A stretch of DNA of 64,000 nt from NCBI GenBank assembly GCA_035569695.1, contig DATMMO010000182.1, positions 9,319 to 73,318 of the forward strand. Direction: 5' to 3'. The translations under genes were made by a program, and so were the position numbers. Under the pieces are notes generated by a model. That model searched no databases. It had not been told where the DNA came from and saw only the letters and a list, made by a program, of their open reading frames with translations. Source of the DNA: DASXMT01 sp035569695 (GTDB lineage Bacteria; Actinomycetota; Acidimicrobiia; Acidimicrobiales; RAAP-2). Below are positions 16,725 to 25,709 of the stretch, piece by piece (positions within the stretch are counted from its first letter, which is position 1; the number at the start of each line of letters is the position of its first letter).

Positions 16725-18206
16725 TTACGAGGGCGCCGGCAAACGCTCTAGGGCTGAACGCAGCCGGGCCAGGACCCGGTCCGGTCCCAGCACCACCATG
16801 GCGTCGAACAGCGGCGGTCCCACCCGACGGCCGGTCACCGCCACCCGGATCGGGGCTTGGGCCTTGCCCAACTTCCGCCCGAACTGCTCGCCGACAGCCA
16901 GGGTGGCCTGATGCAGGGCGTCGACCGTCCACCCTTCCCCGTCCCCTGCCGCCAATCGCTCATAGGCGGGGATGGCCGCGGCCAGAATGGCGGTCCCGAC
17001 CTCGTCCCCGAACGCCTTGTCCCACGCATCGGGGTCGATGGCCGGCTCGTCCACGAAGAAGAAATCGACCATATCCGCCACTTCGGACAAGAGGGCCACG
17101 CGCTCTTGGACCAGCGGAGCCATCTGGGCGAACATCGCCTCGTCGAACGAGTCGGCCGGCCACGGAGCCTCCGCCCCGGTCAACCAGGGCTGAGCCGCCT
17201 CGATGAAGGCGTCCACCGAGAGGGCCCGGATGTACTCCCCGTTCATGTGCTTCAACTTGTCCACGTCGAAGAAGGCGGGCGAGTGGTTGACGTGCTCCAG
17301 CCGGAACTCCGACACCAGCTGGTCCACATCGAAGATCTCCTCGCCCCCCGGTGGCGCCCAACCCAACAGGGCCAGGTAGTTGACGAAGGCAGCGGGAAGA
17401 TAGCCCTGGTCCCGGTAGGACTCGACGGCGACCGAGTCGCGCCGCTTGGACAGCTTCTTCCGCTGGGCATTGACCAACAATGGCAGGTGGGCGAACACCG
17501 GGAGCCCGAGCGTGGGACTGGGGGCGCCGGCCACCACACCGTCGGTCTGCCAGCCTGACGAGGCCAATGCCCCCCACAACAACAGCCCCTTGGGCGTGGT
17601 GGGCAGTAGGTCCTCACCCCGGATGACGTGGGTGATGGCCATGTCGATGTCATCGACCACGTTGGCCAGGACGAAGAGGGGCTGGCCGTTCGACTTCACC
17701 GCCACGAAGTCCTCCATGGCCGAGTGGGGGAACTCGACGTCCCCCCGGATCACGTCGACGACGATGGTCGAACCGGCGTCGGGTGTCCGATAGCGAAGGG
17801 CCCGCCCCTCGCCCCGCCCTAGCCCCCGGTCCCGGCAGAACCCGTCATAGCCGGGGATGGTGTTCCCCTTGGTCCGGGCGTCGACCACCTCTCGGGTGCA
17901 ATCGCAGGCGTAGAGATGACCGCCCTCCCACAGGGTGTCCACGGCCAGGTCGTAGCGGCGGCGGCGCTCCGACTGGCGATAGGGGCCCTCGTCGGCGTCC
18001 ATGCCCAGCCAGTGGAGGGAGGTCAGGATGCCGTCGACCCACTCCTCGCGGTTGCGCTCGGTATCGGTGTCTTCGATCCTCAGGACGAAGGTGCCGCCCG
18101 ACTGGCGGGCCACCAGCCAATTGAACAGTGCCGCCCGGGCACTGCCAACGTGGAGGAAGCCGGTGGGCGACGGGGCGAAGCGGACTCTCGGGCTGTCCCC
18201 GGGCAC
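16725..18206 (-). CDS. gltX: glutamyl-tRNA synthetase
   Basis: A class I aminoacyl-tRNA synthetase that charges tRNA-Glu with glutamate in the cytoplasm. The HIGH-type motif is in RVRFAPSPTGFLHVGSARAA near the N-terminus, and the KMSKS-type motif is KKLSKRRDS mid-protein. Length, 493 residues, is typical of the bacterial enzyme. In bacteria without GlnRS this enzyme often also mischarges tRNA-Gln, which is then amidated by GatCAB; which type this is cannot be decided here. The gene is followed by tRNA-Gln and tRNA-Glu, the arrangement also known in mycobacteria. The start is a GTG 8 bp after the ferredoxin stop. Confidence 0.95.
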   Translation of the reverse strand: MPGDSPRVRFAPSPTGFLHVGSARAALFNWLVARQSGGTFVLRIEDTDTERNREEWVDGILTSLHWLGMDADEGPYRQSERRRRYDLAVDTLWEGGHLYACDCTREVVDARTKGNTIPGYDGFCRDRGLGRGEGRALRYRTPDAGSTIVVDVIRGDVEFPHSAMEDFVAVKSNGQPLFVLANVVDDIDMAITHVIRGEDLLPTTPKGLLLWGALASSGWQTDGVVAGAPSPTLGLPVFAHLPLLVNAQRKKLSKRRDSVAVESYRDQGYLPAAFVNYLALLGWAPPGGEEIFDVDQLVSEFRLEHVNHSPAFFDVDKLKHMNGEYIRALSVDAFIEAAQPWLTGAEAPWPADSFDEAMFAQMAPLVQERVALLSEVADMVDFFFVDEPAIDPDAWDKAFGDEVGTAILAAAIPAYERLAAGDGEGWTVDALHQATLAVGEQFGRKLGKAQAPIRVAVTGRRVGPPLFDAMVVLGPDRVLARLRSALERLPAPS

Positions 18207-18214
18207 GCCGGGGG

Positions 18215-18412
18215 CTACTCGTCCTCGACGATGGTGATGGCTCCGGTGGGGCAGCCGTTGGCTGCCTGGCGCACCTTCTCCCGCAGCTCTTCGCCGGGAT
18301 GCTCATCGAGCACGTAGAGGAACCCGTCGTCACGGACCTCGAATACCTCCGGAGCAATTCCCATGCAAACGGCGTTGCTGGCACACTCGTCGTAGTCGAC
18401 GACGATCTTCAT
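18215..18412 (-). CDS. 3Fe-4S type ferredoxin
   Basis: A 65-residue ferredoxin starting MKIVVDYDECASNAVCMGIA. Cysteines at 10, 16 and 54 (CASNAVC and GCPTGA) give the three-ligand pattern C-x-x-X-x-x-C...C-P, with asparagine in the variable position, typical of the small ferredoxins that pass electrons to actinobacterial P450s. No P450 is adjacent; the gene sits just upstream of gltX. It may serve P450s elsewhere in the genome, including those after 41 kb. Confidence 0.88.
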   Translation of the reverse strand: MKIVVDYDECASNAVCMGIAPEVFEVRDDGFLYVLDEHPGEELREKVRQAANGCPTGAITIVEDE

Positions 18413-18559
18413 GTGACCTCCGGTGTCTCGGCGAACGCGACGCAGCTTACCGGCCGGCGCCGCGGCGATCTGCTCAAGTCAGGGCTTGTTGCTGCTCACG
18501 ACGTCACGACAACACGCCGCCGGAGGCATTCCTGGTCGTGGGCCGAACGGGCGGGGCCT

Positions 18560-19504
18560 CTAGGACCGGTCGAGCAGCCGGCGAGCGGCCGCCCCGGCCC
18601 GGGCCCCATAGGAGGGGCCGAACAAGGCGGCGTGCACCAGGAGCGGGTGGAGCTGATGGAGGGCCACCCGGTCCTGATGGCCTGGAGCCAGGGCCCACTC
18701 CTCGTTGTAGGCACCGAGGATCCGGTCGAGATGGGGGGCGCCGAACAGGGCCAGCATGGCCAGATCGGTTTCCCGGTGGCCGCCGTGGGCCGCCGGATCG
18801 ACCAGCCACACCCGGCCCTCCGCCCCCCACACCAGGTTCCCGGCCCACAGGTCTCCGTGGACGCGGGCCGGATCCTCGTCCGGACCGGCCAGTTCGGCGA
18901 TGCGGTCGATGACCTGCTCCACGGCCCGACGGTCACCCTCGGCGATGGACCCGGCGTCGACGGCCAGCCGGAGGAAGGGGGCGACCCGGCGGGCACTATA
19001 GAAGGAGCCCCACCGATGCACGGCTCCCGGCTCCACCGGCCGGTTGTCGAGGGCCAGCGGTCCGATGGCCCCGGCCCACGAGGCGCCGAAGTTCGGCGCA
19101 CCGCAGCGATGGGTGCGAGCCAGCTCCCGACCGAACCGCTCGGCCGCCGCCGCCGTCGGGCCACCGGGCTCGATCCACTGCAGCACCAACCGGGCCTCGG
19201 TCGACTCGACCACCTCGGGCACCGGGGCGCCGCCTTCGGCCACTGCCTCGTCGAGCCATCGCAACCCACTCGCCTCGGCGGTGAGCACGACGTCCCACCC
19301 GGCCCGGATGGCCGGGTCGCCGGCAGCCGTCCGCCGCTCGCCCCCACCGAGAGCTCGGCGCCGCTCCTTGGCGAACAACACGGTGCCGTCGGCCAATGTG
19401 AGCCGGGTGGCAGTGCACGTGTCCCCGCCGGCCACCGGAGCCGAGCTCACCACGTCGAGGGGCGGAGACCCAGACCCTTCCTCCGACACGCCTTGATCCG
19501 ACAC
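18560..19504 (-). CDS. fructosamine kinase family protein
   Basis: A 314-residue protein of the fructosamine-3-kinase/aminoglycoside phosphotransferase-like fold. Key segments are RVHGDLWAGNLVW (catalytic aspartate loop, around residues 210-225) and VDPAAHGGHRETDLAML (metal-binding DPA..G.RE.D motif). Family members phosphorylate ketosamines, leading to repair of glycated proteins, or small sugars. The GTG start lies 5 bp after the stop of the SDR gene upstream, so both are probably in one transcript with the phosphatase and the UbiB-like kinase. Confidence 0.88.
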   Translation of the reverse strand: MSDQGVSEEGSGSPPLDVVSSAPVAGGDTCTATRLTLADGTVLFAKERRRALGGGERRTAAGDPAIRAGWDVVLTAEASGLRWLDEAVAEGGAPVPEVVESTEARLVLQWIEPGGPTAAAAERFGRELARTHRCGAPNFGASWAGAIGPLALDNRPVEPGAVHRWGSFYSARRVAPFLRLAVDAGSIAEGDRRAVEQVIDRIAELAGPDEDPARVHGDLWAGNLVWGAEGRVWLVDPAAHGGHRETDLAMLALFGAPHLDRILGAYNEEWALAPGHQDRVALHQLHPLLVHAALFGPSYGARAGAAARRLLDRS

Positions 19505-19508
19505 GGCC

Positions 19509-20267
19509 TCAGATCATCAGCGGGGGGTGATCGCCTCCACCGTGGACGACCAGGTTGCTTCCCGTAATGAACGTGGCCTGGTCTGAGGCCAGGAAGAGAC
19601 AGGCCTTGGCCACATCGTCGGGGTTGCCCATGCGTCCGAGGGGGACGGTGGCCCGGACGGCGTCGAAGTAGGAGTCACCGCCGAACTTCTCATGGAGCTC
19701 CTCTGTCTCGAGGGCGCCGGCGGTCACGCAGTTGATCCGCACCTTGGGGGCGAACTCCATGGCCAGGCTCTCGGTCAGGTTCAAGAGCCCCGCCTTGGCC
19801 GCGCCGTAGGCCGCGGTGGTGGGAGAGGGCCGCATGCCGCACAACGACGAGATGTTCAGCACCAAACCCCCGTCGGGTTGGTCCTGCATGACCCGGTTGG
19901 CCTCCTGGGTCACGAACAGGGGGGCCAGAAGGTTCAGGGCGATGACGGAGGTGGAGAAGCGGGGCGACGCCGTCGCCGAGTTGATCGGCGGCGCGCCGCC
20001 GGCGTTGTTGATCACCACGTCCAGGTGGCCGAAGTGCTCGACCACGGCGTCGATGATGGCCGTGACCTCGTCGAACTGGCGGAGGTCACCGCCCACAAAG
20101 AACGGCTCCCGCCCTCCGGCGGAGGGCAGCACGTCGGGCTGCTTGCGGGCGCAGATGGCCACGTCGGCGCCGGCTTCCAGAAATGCCTCGGTCAGGGTGG
20201 CGCCCAGGCCGCGGCTTCCCCCCGTCACCAGGACGACGTGGCCGGACAGGTCGGGACGCTCGGTCAT
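19509..20267 (-). CDS. short-chain dehydrogenase/reductase
   Basis: A 252-residue classical SDR. It has the NAD(P)-binding VTGGSRGLG near residue 15, NNAGG, NISSLCG for the catalytic serine region, and the active site YGAAK. Its C-terminal ITGSNLVVHGG is usual for the family. The substrate is not predictable. The ATG at 20267 is preferred over a TTG three codons upstream. It is in an operon-like run with the LMW phosphatase and fructosamine kinase. Confidence 0.88.
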   Translation of the reverse strand: MTERPDLSGHVVLVTGGSRGLGATLTEAFLEAGADVAICARKQPDVLPSAGGREPFFVGGDLRQFDEVTAIIDAVVEHFGHLDVVINNAGGAPPINSATASPRFSTSVIALNLLAPLFVTQEANRVMQDQPDGGLVLNISSLCGMRPSPTTAAYGAAKAGLLNLTESLAMEFAPKVRINCVTAGALETEELHEKFGGDSYFDAVRATVPLGRMGNPDDVAKACLFLASDQATFITGSNLVVHGGGDHPPLMI

Positions 20268-20310
20268 GGCCGTCAATCTATCCGCCGGGCCTCGCCGGGC
20301 CGGTTGTCGG

Positions 20311-20862
20311 TCAGGCCTGGCCGTCGTCGATCCGCGACACCAGCTCCAGCACCAGGCCCCGGCATCCGGCCTCGATCAGGGTAAGGCATTCCTCGAAGTC
20401 GGCCGCTTCGCCGTAATAGGGGTCGGGCACATCCACCGCACCGCCCGCTCCCCGATCGTAGGAACGGAGCAGGACCAGGCGGTCGTCCATGGGTCGCCCC
20501 ACGGCCAGGCTGCGGAGGGTCTGCTGATGCCGTCGGGCCAGGCACACGATCAAATCCTCATGATCGAACCAGGACACGGCGAACTGGCGGGCGATATGCC
20601 CGTGATCCTGGTAGCCGTGCTCCTCGAGCACGGCGGCGGCACGGGGGTCCATGGGCTCGCCTGCATGCCACGGCCCGGTCCCCGCGCTCGAGATCCGGAG
20701 GTGATCGGCCAGCAACGAACCATCGGCCACCACCGTCTCGCCGGCCATCCGGCCCAGCACCACGTCGGCCAGGGGCGACCGGCAGATGTTGCCGGTGCAC
20801 ACGAAGCAAATGGACAGGGCTGGGGCCACTGTCGTCTCCTCGGGATCGGCGGCCTCCGTCAC
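20311..20862 (-). CDS. low-molecular-weight protein-tyrosine phosphatase
   Basis: A cytoplasmic phosphatase of the LMW-PTP family. The P-loop FVCTGNICRSP (C-x5-R-S) lies near residues 20-30 and the general-acid loop is VPDPYYG near the C-terminus. Length is 183 residues, with an N-terminal extension of about 15 residues relative to most homologues, so the true start may be an internal GTG just before APALS. The chosen GTG overlaps the stop of the UbiB-like gene (GTGA), indicating translational coupling. Confidence 0.9.
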   Translation of the reverse strand: MTEAADPEETTVAPALSICFVCTGNICRSPLADVVLGRMAGETVVADGSLLADHLRISSAGTGPWHAGEPMDPRAAAVLEEHGYQDHGHIARQFAVSWFDHEDLIVCLARRHQQTLRSLAVGRPMDDRLVLLRSYDRGAGGAVDVPDPYYGEAADFEECLTLIEAGCRGLVLELVSRIDDGQA

Positions 20863-22322
20863 TGGGGCGCCGACTTCAACAGCGTCTCGAAGAAGGCCCG
20901 GTCATGGAGCAGGGGCACGTCGGACAGGAACATCTTGCCGTAGCGCTCGAAGTACATGAGCTGCTTCCCCAACAGGAAGGTGCCCCGGTCGAAGTCGGAG
21001 TCCGTGCCCCCGGAGGCGTCGGCCAGGCGCCGGAGACGTCGTTGCGCCCGGAGCCGCCCCAGCACGGCTCGCAACGAGCGGTTGTTGGCCTCGATGCCCT
21101 GAGCCTTGGCCGCCTGCACCTGGGGAGCCTGGATCAAGGTCCCCAACGACACCTCGCCGAACGGGCGCAGCAGCACCGGCTCGAGGATGCCCCGGATGAA
21201 CAGGGCCAGGTCCTCGTCCGACAGCCCGAGGCCCTGTTGCATGGCCGGCCCGTAGGTCCGGGTCAGGTGAGCGGCGATGTCCTCCCAGGCCGACTCGTCA
21301 CCCAGGGCGGCGGCCAGCATGCGGATGAAGTAGTAGTGGGTCTCGGGGTCGAGGCGCCCGACGATGCCCCAGTCGATGATCCCGATCCGACCGTCGCGCA
21401 ACAACAGCATGTTCCCCGCGTGCACGTCGCCGTGGAAAGCACCCCACCGCACCGTGGTGAGGAAGAAGGCCCTGACCACTTGTTCGACCAGGGGCCCGGG
21501 GTCGACCCCGAAGGCGGCGGCGCCGGCGAGGTCGTCGATGGGCACCCCGTCCAGGAATTCCATGGTCAAGACGTTGGGCCCGGAGAGGTCGGGGAAGGGT
21601 GTCGGCACCACCATCAGGGGCAGGTCGACCTCGTCGAGCAGCAGGGAGAAGGCGGCCAGGGCCCGGGACTCGTTGCGCAAGTCGAGCTCCTCGCCGATCT
21701 GCTCTCGGAACCCGGTGAACATCTGCATCAGGGTGCCCGCGGCCTGGTCCCCGGTCTGTCGGGCCACCAGCTCCAACAGGGGCTGAAGGAGGTCCAAGTC
21801 GGTGGCCACCACGTAGTCGACGCCGGGGCGCAGGACCTTGACGGCCACGATCCGCCCGTCGTGGAGCACAGCCTTGTGGACCACGGCGATCGAGGCCTTG
21901 CCGATGGGGACGGGGTCGAACCGGGCGAAGGCGTCGCCGAGGGCCATCCCCAGATCCGATTCCACGATGTCCCGGACCGTCTCGTAGGGAACCGACGGCC
22001 CCGTGTCCAAGCACGTCCGGAACTCGTCGGAGAAGGCCTCGCCGAAGACTCCGGGGGACGACGCCACCAGCTGTCCGAACTTCATGTACGTCCCACCCAG
22101 GTCCTCAAAGGTGCGGCGGAGGGGCTGGGCCAGGACGGCCAGGGGAAGCGGACCCGACCGGGCGTGGCGAAGCTGGCGCATGGCCAGTCCGGAGAAGTGG
22201 CGGGCGCCCACGGTGGCGATGTGCAGGCTCCGACGGACGAGCTCGCCCGTGGTGGGTTGGGGCAGTCGACGCGCCTGGACCCGGGGAATCCGGGGATCCG
22301 AGGCCGCGACCGTTGGGGACAT
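20859..22322 (-). CDS. AarF/UbiB (ABC1) family atypical kinase
   Basis: A 487-residue protein of the UbiB/ADCK family. It has the family signature K-x-G-Q (GGTYMKFGQLVASSP), an ATP-binding region with IVAVKVLRPGV, the catalytic HGDVHAGNMLL and the metal-binding IDWGIVGRL. UbiB-type proteins support isoprenoid quinone synthesis or lipid handling and act at the membrane. The ATG at 22322 begins a sensible N-terminus; the frame is open to 22388. First gene of the minus-strand run leading to gltX. Confidence 0.88.
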   Translation of the reverse strand: MSPTVAASDPRIPRVQARRLPQPTTGELVRRSLHIATVGARHFSGLAMRQLRHARSGPLPLAVLAQPLRRTFEDLGGTYMKFGQLVASSPGVFGEAFSDEFRTCLDTGPSVPYETVRDIVESDLGMALGDAFARFDPVPIGKASIAVVHKAVLHDGRIVAVKVLRPGVDYVVATDLDLLQPLLELVARQTGDQAAGTLMQMFTGFREQIGEELDLRNESRALAAFSLLLDEVDLPLMVVPTPFPDLSGPNVLTMEFLDGVPIDDLAGAAAFGVDPGPLVEQVVRAFFLTTVRWGAFHGDVHAGNMLLLRDGRIGIIDWGIVGRLDPETHYYFIRMLAAALGDESAWEDIAAHLTRTYGPAMQQGLGLSDEDLALFIRGILEPVLLRPFGEVSLGTLIQAPQVQAAKAQGIEANNRSLRAVLGRLRAQRRLRRLADASGGTDSDFDRGTFLLGKQLMYFERYGKMFLSDVPLLHDRAFFETLLKSAPQ

Positions 22323-22461
22323 GGGCGCCACCCTACGGGCCGCCGGCGCCAACCCCGGTCGATGCGCTCGGATCGGCGACAAAACCATCCTGGGGGTAAC
22401 GCCCGAGAGCTAGGGTGACGGCAGATTTCTGTTGGGTATCGGCCGGCCAGAAGGGCACTCC

Positions 22462-24030
22462 ATGCCAGTTCCGTCTGTTTCTCGACGTGGGTTCATCGGA
22501 GGGGGTCTGACCCTCGGGGCCGCGGCGTTGCTCGAGTCGTTCGGCGGATCGTCGCTCATCAGCCAAGCGGCGGCGACCCAACCGGCCGGCTCCGACCTCG
22601 GCGCCATCGAGCACGTGGTCATGCTCATGCTCGAGAACCGGTCCTTCGACCACTACTTCGGCGTCTACCCCGGCGTGAAGGGGTTCGACGACCATCCCGC
22701 CGGCAGCCTCGGCGTGTTCAGCCAGGCCTGGCCCCAGGACCCCAAGCAGCCGACCCACGCCAGCAAGCTGATCCCCTATCACCTCGACGTGGCCACCACC
22801 ATGGCCCAGTGCGCGGGGAACTCGGACATCCCCGTCCACGGCTGGGTGCCGCAGCACCGCAGTTGGAACGGGGGGAAGATGGACAAGTTCGTCAGCGTCC
22901 ACGCCCAAGCAGGCAACGATGGGCCGGCCCAGGCGCCCATCGTGATGGGGTACCTCGATCGCCAGGACATGCCGTTTCGCTACGCGTTGGCCGACGCCTT
23001 CACCATCGGTGACGCCTACCACTGCTCGGTGATCGGACCGACGATGCCCAACCGGGTCATGTGGCTGACCGGCACCCTCGACCCGTCCGGCTCACACGGC
23101 GGTCCGGTCCTGACCACCCCGTCGATAAGCCAGTCGCCGCAGGCGGTGGGCAGTTGCAGTTGGGAGACGGTCCCCGAGTTGCTGGAGGACAAGGGCGTGA
23201 GCTGGAAGGTGTACCAGCCCGTCAACGGCTCGGTCGGCGCCCTGGAAAAGGACAACCTGGCTATCGGGTTCAATGCCCTCTTGTACTTCAAGCAGCTCTT
23301 GACCGAGGGGACGTCCCTCTACAACAAGGCCTTTCTCCCGGTGTGGCCGGACGAGTTCGCCGCCGATGTCACCAACGGCACGCTGCCCGAGGTGAGCTGG
23401 ATCACCCCGACCATCGTCGACTCCGAGCACCCGTCGGCCGCGCCCCTCAACGGCGAGTTCATGATCAGTCAGGTGCTCTCGGCCCTGACCGCCAACCCGG
23501 AGGTGTGGGCCAAGACCGCCCTCATCGTCTCCTACGACGAGAACGGCGGCTTCTTCGACCACGTCGCCCCGCCGACCGCACCCAAGGGGACCAAGGGCGA
23601 GTACGTGACCGCCAGTCCCCTCCCCACCGCGGCCGGAGGTATCGCCGGGCCGATCGGGCTGGGCTTCCGCGTGCCACTGCTGGTGGTGTCGCCGTTCAGT
23701 CGCGGCGGCTACGTGAACTCGGAGCGGTTCGACCACACGTCCCAGCTGCGGCTCCTGGAGGAGCGATTCGACATCAAGGTCGACAACATCTCGGCCTGGC
23801 GGCGCAAGACGGTCGGTGACCTCACCTCCACCCTCAACGTGAAGGGCAAGCCCAATACCTCTGTCCCACCCATGCCGGCCACCGCCCAAGGCGGGGCGGT
23901 GGTCACCGCCGAGTGCCCCGACAACCAGAACCCTGCATCGCTCCTCGGGCCCGCACCCACCCTGACCATTCCGGCCACGCTGACCATGCCCACCCAGCAG
24001 TCGGGCAAGGCCAAACGGCAAAAGGTCTGA
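22462..24030 (+). CDS. phospholipase C / acid phosphatase-like phosphoesterase, Tat-exported
   Basis: A 522-residue member of the PF04185 phosphoesterase family (bacterial phospholipase C and acid phosphatases). A twin-arginine signal SVSRRGFIGGGLTLGAAALL opens the protein, so it is exported folded. The metal-site motif is VVMLMLENRSFDHYFG; later YDENGGFFDHVAPP and LGFRVPLLVVSPFSRGGYV carry other conserved residues. The substrate may be phospholipid or other phosphate esters. The ATG at 22462 directly precedes the Tat motif and has AGAAGGG upstream. The gene is divergent from the UbiB-like gene. Confidence 0.88.
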   Translation: MPVPSVSRRGFIGGGLTLGAAALLESFGGSSLISQAAATQPAGSDLGAIEHVVMLMLENRSFDHYFGVYPGVKGFDDHPAGSLGVFSQAWPQDPKQPTHASKLIPYHLDVATTMAQCAGNSDIPVHGWVPQHRSWNGGKMDKFVSVHAQAGNDGPAQAPIVMGYLDRQDMPFRYALADAFTIGDAYHCSVIGPTMPNRVMWLTGTLDPSGSHGGPVLTTPSISQSPQAVGSCSWETVPELLEDKGVSWKVYQPVNGSVGALEKDNLAIGFNALLYFKQLLTEGTSLYNKAFLPVWPDEFAADVTNGTLPEVSWITPTIVDSEHPSAAPLNGEFMISQVLSALTANPEVWAKTALIVSYDENGGFFDHVAPPTAPKGTKGEYVTASPLPTAAGGIAGPIGLGFRVPLLVVSPFSRGGYVNSERFDHTSQLRLLEERFDIKVDNISAWRRKTVGDLTSTLNVKGKPNTSVPPMPATAQGGAVVTAECPDNQNPASLLGPAPTLTIPATLTMPTQQSGKAKRQKV

Positions 24031-24038
24031 ACCCGGCG

Positions 24039-25034
24039 GTGGCGGTGACACCAGGTCCCGCACCCTGGCCCAACGAGCTGGCCGAGGTCTTCGCCACCGC
24101 GGTGACCGCCGAGTACGCCGGACTGACCCGCCTAGGGACTCCGGTGACCGTCCCCACCACCCCCTACGTCGGCCAGGGGACACTCGACGTCTCCACCGGC
24201 CTGACCTACCCGACCAAGGCAGAACGGGCCCGGCGCAACCCCAAAGTGGCGCTGCTGTTCGCCGATCCGGTGGGCTCCTCCGTCGATCGCCCCCCGGTGG
24301 TGGCCGTGCAGGGACTGGCCGCCGTCAGGGATGGCGACCTCCAGGCCAACGCCGACCGGTACGTCAGAGAGTCGGCGGCCAAGCTGCCGGCCGCGACCAA
24401 GGGCCAGCCCCGGTTCGTCCTCCGCAAGATGGCCTGGTACTACGCCCGGATCTGGGTGGAGGTCACCCCGGTCCGCATCCTGTGGTGGCCCGACCGTGAT
24501 CTGAGCTCGGCCCCCCGCCAGTGGACGCAGCCGGGGGACGCCGTGGCCCCGGCGTCGGATCCCTCACCGGGGGGCCACCCCCCGCCGGCCTGGACCGACC
24601 CGCCCCCGTCGTGGCGCGAAGTGGCCTCGTTCGCATTGGCCTCGCTCCCCTGGCGTGACCTGACCGTGGTGGACGGCAAGGGGTACCCGCTGTGCCTGCC
24701 CGTGGCCCGGGTGGAGGCCGATCCCGCCGGGTTCAAGCTGCACCTGGGCGACGGTGCTCCCGCCCTCGCCGGCGGACCGGCGTGCATCACCTTCCACGAT
24801 CATGCCGCCACGTTCACCGGCCAGCAGAACCGGACCTTCGTCGGCCGCCTCTCCCCCGACGATGCCACCTTGGTGGTGGAGCGGGCCCTGGCCCACTGGA
24901 GCCTGGCCGGAGGTCGGGCCGGTGTGGCGGCAGGATTTCTCTCCAGCGGGTGGCGGCTGCGAGGGCGTCTCCGGGCCGAGGCGGCTCGGCGCGGGCAACC
25001 GGTACCCGCCGTCCGTTTTCCGGGCGAGTACTGA
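24039..25034 (+). CDS. two-domain split-barrel (PPOX-like) protein
   Basis: A 331-residue protein. The N-terminal half (VTVPTTPYVGQGTLDVSTGLT, then PKVALLFADPVGS, then VAVQGLAAVRDGD) is a pyridoxamine-5'-phosphate oxidase-like flavin- or F420-binding barrel. A proline-rich linker near residues 170-192 leads to a second half (ASFALASLPWRDLTVVDGKG, then ACITFHDHAATFTGQQNRTF) that looks like another such barrel. Reaction unknown. The GTG at 24039 is 8 bp after the phospholipase stop, so translation may be coupled; GTG at 24045 is possible. It is the first of three successive PPOX-like genes. Confidence 0.75.
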   Translation: MAVTPGPAPWPNELAEVFATAVTAEYAGLTRLGTPVTVPTTPYVGQGTLDVSTGLTYPTKAERARRNPKVALLFADPVGSSVDRPPVVAVQGLAAVRDGDLQANADRYVRESAAKLPAATKGQPRFVLRKMAWYYARIWVEVTPVRILWWPDRDLSSAPRQWTQPGDAVAPASDPSPGGHPPPAWTDPPPSWREVASFALASLPWRDLTVVDGKGYPLCLPVARVEADPAGFKLHLGDGAPALAGGPACITFHDHAATFTGQQNRTFVGRLSPDDATLVVERALAHWSLAGGRAGVAAGFLSSGWRLRGRLRAEAARRGQPVPAVRFPGEY

Positions 25035-25171
25035 AGCCGCTCCCCGCTCGCCGATCACCTCTCCTCTTTACTCCTCAGTTCCTCCCGGCATGCCGCTCTC
25101 GTCCTCCACGGCGAGGACCGGTACGCTCGAGCCCGTGCACCGGCCGGGTGCACCGGGACGAAGGGGAGGCC

Positions 25172-25663
25172 ATGACCGAGCACATGGGGCACGGCGTCAA
25201 ACAGAGGGACCTGATCAGGATGACGCCGGAGGAAGTCGATGCCTTCATCCATGAGCGTCGGCCCATGACCATGTGCTCGATCAACCACGACGGCTCCATC
25301 CACGCCGTGGCCATGTGGTACGGCTTCCTGGACGGAGCGGTGGCCGTCGAGACCAAGGCCAAGGCCCAAAAGGCCCAGAACCTGCAGCGGGATCCCAGGC
25401 TCACCTGCATGTTCGAGGACGGCGAGTACTACGAGGAGCTGCGGGGGGTGGAGCTGGTGGGCCGGGCCGAGGTGATCGACGATCCCGAGCGCATGTTCGA
25501 GCTCGGGGTCAGCGTGTTCGAGCGCTACTACAACCCCTACACCGAAGAGCTGCGTCCCTTCGTCGAGACCATGCTGCACAAGCGAGTGGTGATCAAGCTG
25601 CATGTGGATCGCGTGGTGTCGTGGGATCACCGCAAGCTGGGTATGCCGTCCACGCGACCCTGA
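25172..25663 (+). CDS. pyridoxamine 5'-phosphate oxidase family protein (F420/flavin-type)
   Basis: A 163-residue split-barrel protein: FIHERRPMTMCSINHDGSIH, then AVETKAKAQKAQNLQRDPRL, then GVELVGRAEVIDD. The KAQNLQRDPR segment is the phosphate-binding part of PPOX/F420-dependent reductases. The ATG at 25172 follows AAGGGGAGG. Substrate unknown. Second of three PPOX-like genes in a row. Confidence 0.85.
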   Translation: MTEHMGHGVKQRDLIRMTPEEVDAFIHERRPMTMCSINHDGSIHAVAMWYGFLDGAVAVETKAKAQKAQNLQRDPRLTCMFEDGEYYEELRGVELVGRAEVIDDPERMFELGVSVFERYYNPYTEELRPFVETMLHKRVVIKLHVDRVVSWDHRKLGMPSTRP

Positions 25664-25709
25664 ACCCGACCGGCCCCCACGGGGTGTTGCTCGGAGCCGA
25701 GGAGGAACC

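Noticed and set aside
20904..22418. Plus-strand open frame of about 500 codons opposite the UbiB-like gene
   Set aside because: The minus strand holds the kinase motifs; the plus translation is a low-complexity shadow.
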